NCBI GenBank assembly: GCA_948144175.1
Contig: CANXME010001461.1
Coordinates: forward strand, 1-64,000
DNA from: Closterium sp. NIES-65
Lineage: Eukaryota; Streptophyta; Zygnematophyceae; Desmidiales; Closteriaceae
DNA: 64,000 nt
Reading direction: 5' to 3'
Shown here in pieces: positions 53,832-64,000 of the stretch; the first letter of the stretch is position 1; every line of letters begins with the position of its first letter. The notes below the pieces were generated by a model. It had not been told where the DNA came from, ran no database searches, and saw nothing but the letters and a program-made list of their open reading frames with translations. A program made the position numbers and the translations under genes.

Positions 53832-56800
53832 CCCCTATTTCCTCGTCACCCGCCTCCCTGACACTCTTAGCTCCATCAGGGACCACTTCCTAGCCCTAGA
53901 CCCTACCACTCTCACTGTCGCCGACTTCGAGAAGCACCTCTTAGCAAGAGAGAAGAACATCCTCGTTGTAGGTGCTGCTTGTGGTACTCCTCGCTCTCCC
54001 CTCTTTGAGGGGTGCTCCCCCTCCCTCTTACCCCCTCCTACGCCTCCGCAACTGCTAGTGTCGACCTCCTTCGTGCTGAGAAGGTCGCAGCTGCTTCCGC
54101 TCCTAGTGGGAAGCGCAGCCGCTCCAGGGGAGGCAAGGGTGGCAGGGGTGGCGGACGTGGCAGTGGAGGGGGCAGTGGTGGAGGCGGCGGGGGAGGTGGA
54201 GGTGGTGGGGGTGGTCGTGGGGGTGGAGGTGGTGGTGGGGGCGATAGTGGTGCCGGGAGCGGTGGCGGTGGCGGTGGTGGCGGAGGGGGGAGTGGTAGTG
54301 GCAGCGATGGTGGAGGCTTGGGTGACACTAGTGGTGGCCAGGGGCAGCAGCAGCAGCAGCAGCAGCCGCAGCAGCGTCAGCGCCAGACCCCTACTTCCCA
54401 GCAGCTTCTTGACTGGTATGCCGGGTGTGGGGCGTCTGGGGGTCCTGGTCGCTGCCCTTATATCACTCGCAGAGGTCCCCGCGCTGGTCGCCAGCGCACA
54501 GGGTTTCACACTGAGTACCGCTGCTTCGCTCGGCTTAGCGACGCCTGGCGTGTCAAGTTTCTTGATGCTACTGAGTTCCCCAACTGGGCAGACCTGCTTA
54601 GGCGTGATGTACCTATCTTTGATCTTGACTATGAGGCTATTCTTGCTGCCATGTATGCATTGATTGTTAGTGCTGAGGGTGACTGCTACTTGTGTGTGCC
54701 ACCTGACCCCAATATAGCCCAAGGTTTAGTGCCTGTGGCACTAGGTGCTTGTGAGTCTGCTCCCCCTGGTACTGCGTCCGCACAGGCCTTGCACACCTTC
54801 ACACTTGACTCTGGTGCTTCCCGCTGTTTCTTTCGCGACAGCACCACAGTCATTCCCCTCCCTGCACCTGTTCCTGTCTCACTGGCTGATCCCTCTGGGG
54901 GCCCAGTGCTTGCACGGTCTTCCACTGTGCTTCCGTGTTTGGCGGTCCCGTATGGTGAGCTGTCTCGTCTCCACCTCCCCTTGTTCTCTACGAACTTGGT
55001 GAGCAACGCCGTCCTTCAGGATCACTGGGTTGACACCTTTACTCCTGGAGGACAGCGTGTGGCGATCAGCACATGCTCCCGGACCGGCCGTCAACTGGCC
55101 ACATTCACAGGTGCGCCTGGGTCCAGTATGTACACCCTCACCACTGCGTCGCGCTCCACCTCTTTGTCTCCCCCGCTGTACATGTCTACTCAGGTAGCTA
55201 CCCAGTGTGAGTGTCGCCGGCTGTCGCACGACACTCTTCTGTGGCACCACCGCCTTGGTCACCCCTCCCTGCCTCGCCTTCGTAGCATGCACTCTCGCTT
55301 CCTGGTCTTTGGCCTTCCCAGGTCTCTGCCTGCCCTCCCCCCCTCGCCTGCGCCACCCTGCATTTCTTGCGTCGAGGGGCGGCAGCACGCCGCTCCTCGC
55401 TCCTCCTCGTTCCCTCCCACAGAGGCTCCACTGCAGACTCTCCACCTGGACGTGTGGGGCCCAGCCCGCGTCTGTGGACAGGGCAACGAGCGGTACTTCC
55501 TGCTGGTCGTCGATGACTACACGCGTTACACCACGGTCATTCCCTTGCAGCGCAAGGGGGAGGTCCCTGATGTTTTGATCCTCTGGATCCGCGCTGTTCG
55601 TCTCCAGCTCCGCGAGCGGTTCCAGTCGGACATTCCTGTCTTGCGTTTGCACTATGACAGAGGTGGTGAGTTTTCCTCAGACCTCTTGGCAGCCTTCTGT
55701 GCGGAGCACGGCATCCGCTAGACGTTCACGCTTCCGGCCTCTCCACAGCAGAATGGGGTTGCTGAGCGCCGCATTGGCTTAGTCATGGAGGTCGCTCGTA
55801 CCTCCATGATCCATGCGGCTACCCCCCATTTTATGTGGCCGTTTGCGGTCCGGTACACCGCGCATCAGCTCAACCTCTGGCCCCGTGTCTCCTTGCCGGA
55901 GACCTACCCCACACTGCTGTGGACGGGGAAGGTTGGCGATGCGTCGCATTTCCGGGTCTGGGGTGCTCGTGCCTTTGTCCGCGATACCACCGCGTACAAG
56001 CTCTCCCCTCGGGCCATTCCCTGCGTCTTCCTTGGCTTTGTCGCTGACACGCCTGGCTGGCAATTTTACGACCCCGCCTCGCGCCGTGTCTTTCCGTCTC
56101 AGGATGTCACCTTTGACAAGTCAGTTCCCTTTTAATGTCTCTTTCCCTACCGCACTGCCCCTCGCCCCCCCCCCCCCCCCGCCAATCTTTCTTGCCCCAG
56201 GTCCTCCCCAGGTAGACCCCCTCTGCGCGCCAGGTCCTGCTCCTTCAGGTGTCTCTTAGGTAGACCCTCTCGTACCTGCGCCTGTTGAGGTCACCGGTGA
56301 CTCAGATCCTGCTGGGGGTGGTGCTGTTCCTGGGGGTGCGGAGCTTGGGGGTGCGGAGCGTGGGGGTGCTGAGCCTAAGGGTGCGGAGCCTGAGCGTGAG
56401 GACCCAGGAGGTGCTGAGACTGGGGGTGCGGAGTGTGGGGGCAGTGAGCCTGAGCGGGAGGAGCCTGACGGTGCGGAGCCTGGAGGTGCTGAGCCTGCGC
56501 GTGAGAGGCATGGAGGTCCTGGGCCTGGGGGTGCTGCGTCTGGGGGTGCTGAGCATGCGTGTGAGGAGCCTAGGGGTGCTGAGTCTGGGGGTGCGACGCC
56601 TGAGGGTTCTGAGACTGCTGTTACGCGGTCTCCTTAGAGTAGGTGCCTTCGTCCATGTGTGCCTCTCACCTCACATCAGCTGCACGACAGGTACGGTCGC
56701 CATCAGGGTCGCGCTTCTGGAGCTCGGGGCTCTACTGCTTGAGGTACTTTTGCTGACGTGATTGAAGCTGGGAGTGGTGCTTGTCCTTTGTATCCTGGAG

Positions 56801-57350
56801 GTGCTGGAGTCGCTGGTCTCGGAGGTGCTCGTACTAAAGGTACTGGAGCTGCTGGGGCTGGAGGTGCTGTGTCTGTGGGTGCTACTCTTGGAGACCCTGG
56901 GTCTGGGGGTACTGCTGCTGGAGGCACTAAGGCTAGAGACCCTGGGACTCGCAGTGCCGGTTCAGGGGGCGCTGCAGCTGGTGGAGCAGGTCCAGGAGGA
57001 GCTGGCGCTAAGGGTCCTGGAGCTGCTGGAGGTGCTGGAGCTGCTGAGGGTACTGGAGCTGCTGGAGGTGCTAGAGTTGCTGGTGCTGGTGGCACTGCAC
57101 AGCCACGCCTGTTCTTCGCTCCGCCATCTCCGTCGTCTCAGCCACCGCCTGACTCTGCGCTGCGCCATGTTCTCAGTCTCCCTTCGTGTTCCTCGTCAGC
57201 GTTAGCCGGCTGTCCCCGGCACCCAACTTGTAGTCCGTCGTCCTTCCTCTCCTCTGCCGCGTGTTCCTCTGCTGTCTCCTGCTGCGTCCTCTCTGCTTGA
57301 CGTTGTGGACCCCGAGTCTGACCAATTTCGTACTGAGCACCCTACTGTCA
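53832..57350 (+). pseudogene. B3 gag remainder, protease, integrase and repeat linkers; RT missing
   Basis: Gag resumes YFLVTRLPDTLSSIRDHFLA and changes frame near 54020. A 569-codon frame from 54012 carries the Gly-rich tail (about 54110-54330), a Gln run, the finger in which the second Cys is Arg, protease LDSGASRCFF, WHHRLGHPS, and integrase DVWGPARV and YDRGGEFSS. TAG at 55719-55721 replaces Gln. The frame continues TFTLPASPQQNGVAERR to a TAA at 56133-56135 (Tyr). A poly-C run (56167-56180) shifts the frame into a GAEPG-type acidic repeat linker (about 56300-56625) and then a Gly/Ala linker (about 56770-57110). The element is cut at 57351 by the A5 LTR before RT. It is the most complete B polyprotein front half in the window. 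Confidence 0.9.
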
Positions 57351-58226
57351 CAAGATGGAAGCTTTGCGGTTCAACTTACTTGATTGCGCAGATTTAGTTC
57401 TATCCAACTCGAAATTGTACTGTTTTGTTTGGTTGACTCTAGTGTAGCAGGGCAAGCACTATAGGGGTACAATTTAGGTGAAGGTTGGATGTTGTTTGTC
57501 TGTATCTGCATGCTACAGGGCCAGGGGAAACCACCGGAACCAGCATTTGGCTGGTTGGGCAAAGACAAAAAAGGTTCTGTTTTTAGGACCTGAACCTGGT
57601 TGTTGTTTTTCCAGGTTGGAAAAACAGAACCAGAGGTTGTTCACCAACCTACCACCTGCTGTTTTGTCCAGCCAGGTTGGTTCTGTTGCTTGGAATTATT
57701 TGGGATCATCCCTGGTTGTTCCCAGGTTGATTCCCAAGGTCCTTGCTAGCTAGAGCTATTTATTCCTTCTCTGTTTGTACCTGAATATAGTGAAATTGAT
57801 TCAAGCGAATTCCTCCCTTCCTGGAATTTCGTTTCTACGCGGTGCGACGGCGGAATGCTACCCGAGTCAACGCTAGTACGCTAGCACTCCAACGCTAGGC
57901 TAACGCTGTCCGAGCCATAACTTCGTAATGGCAAAACTTTTCGCGAGGCAACTTGGCTTATTTTAAAGCTCTTAGAGTGAGCTTCGATATAGGAAATTCT
58001 CAGCTTAATCCGATCTACGGTCTGCACGATACGCTGCGCGACGTTCAAGGTACTCTTGTTGTTTTGACTAAGTCCCTCTTGATCCCTCTCTCTACAAACT
58101 CGGACCCGAGGATAGGGGCTGGTCTTGTACCAGGCACCCAAGGACCCTTGGAGGTGACCCCGAGGAGAGGTTTTTAAGTGTGATAAAGTCTTAATAGCTT
58201 GAGTTTATTAGGCCCTTACACCAAGA
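57351..58226 (+). repeat. A5 5' LTR, lacking its first 218 bp
   Basis: Plus-strand A LTR from the CAAGATGGAAGC position (about base 219 of the A1 LTR) to the end, mutated from CCAACA to CCAAGA. It follows B3 directly, with no TSD visible, so this is a truncation joint and not an insertion end. Confidence 0.88.
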
Positions 58227-58229
58227 AGC

Positions 58230-58241
58230 TGGTATCAGAGC
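58230..58241 (+). promoter_or_regulatory. A5 primer-binding site (initiator tRNA-Met type)
   Basis: TGGTATCAGAGC, three bases after the LTR end. Confidence 0.9.
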
Positions 58242-58272
58242 TGCGTTATTGTGATCCTCGATATAGGTAGCT

Positions 58273-59523
58273 ATGGCGGGGAACACCTCGGCGGTAGCTG
58301 GTGAATCTTCAGCCCAAGATCGTAGCGGCAGCCAAGATTCTGGTGTTTCTGCGCCAAGGGGAGCGCGAACAAGCCAGGGCTCGCTGATCAAGGAGGTGCT
58401 GAAAAACTTCACCGTCGAGAAGTTCAATGGTGAGGGCTATGATGATTGGGCCTGGAAAATGCAACTTTATTTCCGTCAGATCGGATTGCTGAAACTAATC
58501 ATTGGGGAGGAGCCTAGACCGAGTGACCCCGCCCTTCAGGAAGATTGGGACGAGCGCGTCTCGGCTGGCCACTACTTGATGTCGCAGAGTTTGGAGCTGA
58601 ACCAGCGTCACCACGTCATGCACATGCTGCTGGAGGTTGAGTGCGGTCCGAAGGCGTGGACGGTGTTGAAGGAGCTGCACGCCCCTACCTCCGTCGCTGC
58701 AACGCTCATGATGGAGAGGGAGCTGTCCGCGTTGCGCCTAAGCGAGGGAGAGCCGGTACAACCCATCCTGGACAAGATGCGTGATCTCTACGCGAAGCTG
58801 GCGATTGCGGGAATCACCTACCCGGAGCAGACCAAGTGCCTGAAGATGCTCTCGCTGCTGCCGGAATCGTGGCTTCAATTCACGAGCGGATTGAGCCTGC
58901 CGCAGAACCAGAGCTTGTGGACGCTCGAGTGGGTGCGGACGAAGATTCTGGAGGAGGACTTCCGTCGCCGCCAACTGAGGGGTGGAGACGACGGCAGCAG
59001 CGGCTACGGGATGCAAGGGAGCCGACGTGGCAAAGGACGTGGCTTCGGTGGTGCTGGACGCGGTGCAAAGAAAGACGACGACTCCAACGACCAACTAGGA
59101 GGTACCGGTTGGGGTCGCGGTGCGAAATCTGGACGTGGGGACAAGTCGGGTGCTGGTGGCAAAATGAAAGGGAGTTGCTGGTATTGTGAGAAGGAAGGGC
59201 ACCCCTGGTTTTTGTGCTATAAGAAACCCGATGGATGGACCCCCCAGAATCGTCACCAGGATGGCGGGGCGCGGAGGAACCAGAAAAACGGCGCCAACAT
59301 GGTCGTTGATTCGTCCGACAACAACCCGAAGGGCAACGGCGGTGCGGAGAAGAAGAAGGAGCGCACCGCGGGCCAATTCTTCCATATGGGAGACAAGGGG
59401 GAGCAAGGAGACGCATCTGGTAAGGTTGGAGCAGAGCTGCACCCCCTGGACTATTGGGTGTTGGACACAGGCGCTGCTTGGACAATGACGCCGCGCAAGG
59501 ACCTGCTGGACAACGTACGCTAG
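58273..59523 (+). CDS. A5 Gag with protease start, open frame ended by a rearrangement
   Basis: This is the only undamaged Gag frame in the window: 416 codons from MAGNTSAVAG. It contains the UBN2/Retrotran_gag_2-type Gag domain (about residues 40-210, with YDDWAWKMQLYF and LHAPTSVAATLMMEREL), a Gly/Arg/Lys-rich nucleic-acid-binding tail (about 235-300), the CCHC knuckle CWYCEKEGHPWFLC (about 304-317), a Lys/Asn-rich stretch, and the protease active site VLDTGAAWTMT (about 396-406). The product would coat element RNA in virus-like particles. At residue 416 the frame meets A-LTR sequence joined at ACGC (59517-59520) and stops at once at TAG 59521-59523. The remaining PR, IN, RT and RNase H are missing, so only Gag plus a protease stub could be made. 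Expression is not shown; the 5' LTR lacks its first fifth. Confidence 0.85.
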   Translation: MAGNTSAVAGESSAQDRSGSQDSGVSAPRGARTSQGSLIKEVLKNFTVEKFNGEGYDDWAWKMQLYFRQIGLLKLIIGEEPRPSDPALQEDWDERVSAGHYLMSQSLELNQRHHVMHMLLEVECGPKAWTVLKELHAPTSVAATLMMERELSALRLSEGEPVQPILDKMRDLYAKLAIAGITYPEQTKCLKMLSLLPESWLQFTSGLSLPQNQSLWTLEWVRTKILEEDFRRRQLRGGDDGSSGYGMQGSRRGKGRGFGGAGRGAKKDDDSNDQLGGTGWGRGAKSGRGDKSGAGGKMKGSCWYCEKEGHPWFLCYKKPDGWTPQNRHQDGGARRNQKNGANMVVDSSDNNPKGNGGAEKKKERTAGQFFHMGDKGEQGDASGKVGAELHPLDYWVLDTGAAWTMTPRKDLLDNVR

Positions 59524-59850
59524 GCTAACGCTGTCCGAGCCATAACTTTGTAATGGCAAAACTTTTCGCGAGGCAACTTGGCTTATTTTAAAGCTCTTAG
59601 AGTGAGCTTCGATATAGTAAATTCTCAGCTTAATCCGATCGATGGTCTGCACGATACGCTGCGCGACGTTCAAGGTACTCTTGCTGTTTTGACTAAGTCC
59701 CTCTTGATCCCTCTCTCTACAAACTCGGACCCGAGGATAGGGGCTGGTCTTGTACCAGGCACCCAAGGACCCTTGGAGGTGACCCCGAGGAGAGGTTTTA
59801 AGTGTGATAAAGTCTTAATAGCTTGAGTCTATTAGGCCCTTACACCAACA
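59517..59850 (+). repeat. A6 5' LTR, only its last 334 bp
   Basis: Plus-strand A-LTR end with an intact CCAACA terminus, joined directly to the A5 gag-protease frame. The LTR segment that carries the candidate TATA box is missing. Confidence 0.9.
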
Positions 59851-59853
59851 AGT

Positions 59854-59865
59854 TGGTATCAGAGC
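59854..59865 (+). promoter_or_regulatory. A6 primer-binding site (initiator tRNA-Met type)
   Basis: TGGTATCAGAGC, three bases after the LTR end. Confidence 0.9.
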
Positions 59866-59896
59866 TGCGTTATAGTGATCCTCGATATAGGTAGCT

Positions 59897-62800
59897 ATGG
59901 CGGGGAACACCTCGGCGGTAGCTGGTGAATCTTCAGCCCAAGATCGTAGCGGCAGCCATGATTCTGGCGTTTCTGCGCCAAGGTGAGCGCGAACAAGCCA
60001 GGGCTCGCTGATCAAGGAGGTGCTGAAAAACTTCACCGTCGAGAAGTTCAATGGTGAGGGCTATGATGATTGGGCCTGGAAAATGCAACTTTATTTCCGT
60101 CAGATCGGATTGCTGAAACTAATGATTGGGGGGGAGCCTAGACCGAGTGACCCCGCCCTTCAGGAAGATTGGGACGAGCGCGCCTCGGCTGGCTACTACT
60201 TGATGTCGCAGAGTTTGGAGCTGAACCAGCGTCATCACGTCATGCACCTGCTGCTGGAGGTTGAGTGCGGTCCGAAGGCGTGGACGGTGTTGAAGGAGCT
60301 GCACGCCCCTACCTCCGTCGCTGCGACGCTCATGATGGAGAGGGAGCTGTCCGCGTTGCGCCTAAGCGAGGGAGAGCCGGCGCAACCCATTCTGGACAAG
60401 ATGCGTGATCTCTACGCGAAGTTGGCGACCGCGGGAATCACCTACCCGGAGCAGACCAAGTGCCTGAAGATGCTCTCGCTGCTGCCGGAATCGTGGCTTC
60501 AATTCACGAGTGGATTGAGCCTGCCGCAGAACCAGAGCTTGTGGACGCTCGAGTGGGTGCGGACGAAGATTCTGGAGGAGGACTTCCGTTGCCGCCAACT
60601 GAGGGGTGGAGACGACGGCAGCAGCGGCTACGGGATGCAAGGGAGCCGACGTGGCAAAGGACGTGGCTTCGGTGGTGCTGGACGCGGTGCAAAGAAAGAC
60701 GACGACTCCAACGACCAACAAGGAGGTACCGGTTGGGGTCGCGGTGCGAAATCTGGACGTGGGGGCAAGTCGGGAGCTAGTGGCAAAATGAAAGGGAGCT
60801 GCTGGTATTGTGAGAAGGAAGGGCACCCCTGGTTTTTGTGCTATAAGAAACCCGATGGATGGACCCCCCAGAATCGTCACCAGGATGGCGGCGCGCGGAG
60901 GAACCAGAAAAACGGCGCCAACATGGTCGCTGATTCGTCCGACAACAACCCGAAGGGCAACGGCGGTGCGGAGAAGAAGAAGGAGCGCACCGCGGGCCAA
61001 TTCTTCCATATGGGAGACAAGGGGGAGCAAGGAGACGCATCTGGTAAGGTTGGAGCAGAGCTGCACCCCCTGGACTATTGGGTGTTGGACACAGGCGCTG
61101 CTTGGACAATGACGCCGCGCAAGGACCTGCTGGACAACGTACGCGCTGCACCGATTAATGAGGTGTGCTCTGCCTCTGGACACATGTTGAAGGTGGCTGG
61201 TGCGGGACGAGCTGCGTTTAAGGGAGCGGATGGCAAGCCGGTGGTGCTGCACGACGTTCTCCTCGTCCCCGACCTGAAGGCCAACCTCATCTCCCTCCGT
61301 AAGCTTGGCAAGGCTGGGGTGAACACCAACACGGATGGGGCTCGCACTTATAAGGGGAAGCTGGGCAATCGGGTGCTTTGGGATCTGCACGAGAGCAAGG
61401 ACGTGTACAGATCTATGTGGCAGCTGCCGGCGCTGGCGTGGCACGGTGGGGGGCAGGCTGGAGAGGGGTCTGCATCCCAGGGGGTGTGCAACGCCGTTGG
61501 AGGGGTTGGTGTGAAAGTGTCGGCCAGTTCTGGGGAGACGGATTGGGCAACTGCACACCGACGTTTGGGGCATGTGGCAATGCCTTTGCTGAAGCAGCTG
61601 GAGAAGGATGGAGCCGTTAAGGGCTTGAAGCTGAACGGACAACCACCCGATGATAACTGTGAAATTTGCCTCCTTTCAAAGTTCACCCGTTTCCCCTTCC
61701 ATAGTGTGGCTGGCAGGAGCAAAAAGCCGTTGGAGCTGGTCCACATGGACTTGGTGGGGCCGCTGCCGGTGCAAGGGCACAAGGGGGAGCGGTATTTCCT
61801 AACCATAGTGGATGACTAGAGCAGGCTAATGTGGGCGTATCCGCTGAAGCAGAAAGATCACGCCGCCTCCACGATTCGGGACGATTGGCTGCCGTTCGTG
61901 GAGAAGCAAGCGGAGTGTGTGGTGAAGCGGATTAGGACAGATCGGGGTGGTGAGTTCCTTGGAGCTGAGATGACGGCCTGGCTCAAGAAGCAGGGCATCC
62001 AGAGGGAGCTGACCACGGCTTACACCCCACAGTCCAACGGTGTAGCAGAACGGGCGAACCGGACAATTCTGAAAACAGCTAGGGCGCTGCTCATAGAATC
62101 TGGGCTGGGCAACTTGATGTGGCCCCATGCTGTTCGGCACGCTACCGTCGCTAGGAACAGGGTACTCACAAAGGTTGGGGATGACTCATGGGTGCCGTTG
62201 GAGAGGTGGCTTGGGAGGAAGCCGCCGGTGGACATGCTGAGGGTGTTCGGTTGCATGGCAGTCGCCCACATCCCCAAGACCTACCGCAGTAAGTTGGGGG
62301 CGAGTGCAATCTGGTGTGTCCATTTGGGGCTGGCTGCTGAGAGCAAGGGATGGCTGCTGTGGGAACCTTCCAAGGGTGTGTTGTTTGACAGCAGGGATGT
62401 GAAGTTTGTTGAGGGCATGATGTATGGGAGCTGGGAGAAACAGCCGGAGGCCAGGGTGTCCCAGCAGATGGAGCAGATCACCATGCAGCTGGACCTGACT
62501 CCTAGTGTGTGGGAGGAGGGAGAGGAGGCAGCTGCAGAGGGTGGTGATAAAGAGAAGGTGCAGGAGGCACCTGCTGGTGGAGGTGATGGTGTGGAGACTA
62601 GCGGTAGCACTAGTGGAGCTGCTGGATCCGAGGGAGGAGAGCAGCAGCAGGGAAAAACTAAGAAGCCGAAGGGTGTCGTTATGAAGGGATGGGAGACACC
62701 CGTCTCCAGGCAAGGACGTACCCGTATGGCTACTAAGAAGCTGACTGCAGGAGATGATGTAGCGGAGCAGCAGCTTGGGACCGAGGAGGCATTGATGATT

Positions 62801-64000
62801 CTACCGCATGGCTATGACCCGGATGAGGAGGATGAGCCTGCGTACTGTTTTCTTGCCCCTGCACCAGAGGAACCAGCTAGCATGGAGGAGGCATTAGCTG
62901 GACCAGATAGGGACAAATGGCTAGCTTCTAGGGATGCTGAGTACCAGAGCCTGCTGGAGAATGTGACTTGGGAACTAGTGGTGCTGCCTGAGGGAAAGAA
63001 AGCGGTACAATGCAAGTGGGTGCTAAGGATCAAGACTGACGACAAGGGGCAGGTCACCATCTACAAGTGTAGGCTGGTGGCTAAGGGGTTTATGCAAAAG
63101 GAGAAGCGGGACTTCAATGAGATCTTTGCTCCCACTGCCAAACCCCCTACCCTCCGTGTCTTGTTGGCAGATTCAGCCGTTAGTGGGAAGTTCATTATCC
63201 AGATGGATATATCAACGGCATTCCTCAACAGGATTTTAGAGGAGGAGGTGTTCATGACGCAGCCACCTGGGTATGAGGATGGTACGGGCAGGGTGTGCAA
63301 GCTGAAAAAGTCCATCTACGGCTTGAAGCAGGCGCTACACTGCTGGTACCAGAAGTTGGCAGCTGTTTTAGAGGAGATGGGATTCAGGACCAGCAGCTGT
63401 GATGAGAGCCTCTTTCTCAAGGGGGAGGGGGAGAAGCTGGTGCTGTTTCTGGTCTATGTGGACGACATTCTTCTCTTTAGCAGCAGCATGAAGGAGATCC
63501 AGAAGGTGCAGCAGCAGCTGATGGAGAACTTCAAGTGCAAGAACCTTGGGGAGGTAAAGTACTACCTCGGGATGCACGTGGAGAGGGATCTGGATCACAG
63601 GTGGTTGAAGCTGCACCAGGAGAAGTTCATCAAGGAGCTTGGGGAGAAGTACGGAATTGAGAATGAGCGCAAGGTTGCAACTCCCCTGCCAGCAGAATTC
63701 AAGCTTGTGAAAGCTGCAGAGGATGAAGGGGTTGAAGCCGAGGAGCAGCAGCAATTTCAGTCCTTGGTGGGCAGCCTCTTGTATGCAGCAGTTCACACGA
63801 GGCCCGACATCTCTTTCTCGGTTGGGCAGCTGGCTAGGGTGGTGCAGAATCCATCAGAGGAGCAGGTGGATGCAGCTGAGCGTGTGGTGAAGTATCTGAA
63901 CTCTCACCCAAGCATTGGAGTTCAATACTCCGCATCTGCACAGGTGAAGCAGAAAGGGGTTGAGGTGCTGAAAGAGAAAGGGGAGAGGCTTGGAGAAGGC
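59897..64000 (+). pseudogene. A6 gag-pol polyprotein, two stops, runs off the window
   Basis: One frame from ATG 59897 to the last base (1368 codons) with no net frameshift. TGA at 59984-59986 replaces Gly 30, and TAG at 61817-61819 replaces Trp in integrase (DDWSRL in relatives); from 61820 the frame is open to the edge. Domains in order: Gag (about residues 40-210), CCHC knuckle (near 60796-60838), protease LDTGAAWT (near 61083), pre-integrase HRRLGH and CEICLLSKF, integrase HMDLVGP, RTDRGGEF and NGVAERANR, acidic linker, RT with KSIYGLKQALHCWY (APR in relatives) and LVYVDDILLF (YVDD 63455-63466). RNase H is cut by the window after GVEVLKEKGERLGEG. The 5' stop would leave translation to restart at 60020 (MLKNF) at best. 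Confidence 0.94.

Noticed and set aside
56285-56761. Leu/Val-rich frame suggesting a membrane protein in the B3 linker
   Set aside because: It is a shifted frame of the GAEPG repeat (GGTGCTGAG read as GVLSL). The frame in phase with integrase gives the acidic repeat.

Overview
The window is a plant-type (streptophyte-like) stretch of nuclear DNA that I read as almost entirely LTR retrotransposon sequence. I could not find one convincing host gene. The evidence for the lineage is indirect: Ty1/copia gag-pol coding with the order PR-IN-RT-RNase H, 5-bp target-site duplications, and primer-binding sites of the TGGTATCAGAGC type, which pair with plant initiator tRNA-Met. I cannot name the species.

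I call the recurring families A to E. A has LTRs of about 1093 bp and an iMet primer site. B has short LTRs, a Gly-rich gag tail and repeat-coded linkers. C has LTRs of 760-1070 bp and a primer site that does not match iMet tRNA. D has LTRs of about 866 bp and an iMet primer site. E is a single 3' fragment. There are also a probable gypsy-type gag fragment and a 345-bp TRIM.

Layout: 1-11440 holds two copies of a chimeric block (A gag-PR-IN joined to an RT-deleted B element and a gag fragment), the first copy cut by the window edge and full of one-base gaps. 11391-12360 is a degenerate LTR region carrying the TRIM. 12361-21236 is a B element (B2, +) whose RT is split by a complete A element (A1, -, 12910-19764, TSD TCCGC). 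21237-22305 has GC-rich minisatellites and the E fragment. 22306-27735 holds truncated D2, C2 and B5 pieces and one unassigned stretch. 27736-37740 is a B element (B4, -) split by D1 (28322-35650, TSD AGAAG), itself carrying a nested solo LTR (TSD CACAC), and by an A solo LTR (TSD GAGAG). 37741-45513 holds C5, A2, C4 and C3 fragments plus an A solo LTR. 45514-57350 is a B element (B3, +) whose gag is split by a near-complete C element (C1, -, 46799-53826, TSD CTTCA). 57351-64000 holds two A copies in tandem (A5 with an open gag-PR frame; A6, which runs off the right edge).

How the parts work: in each family Gag would package element RNA, the aspartic protease would cut the polyprotein, RT/RNase H would copy the RNA from the tRNA-primed site, and integrase would insert the cDNA between 5-bp duplications. 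No element seen in full here is free of stops or frameshifts, so any movement would need proteins from intact copies elsewhere. The most unusual items are the TRIM, whose repeat period reads like a tRNA-derived Pol III unit, and the B-family polyprotein with its three simple-repeat segments.
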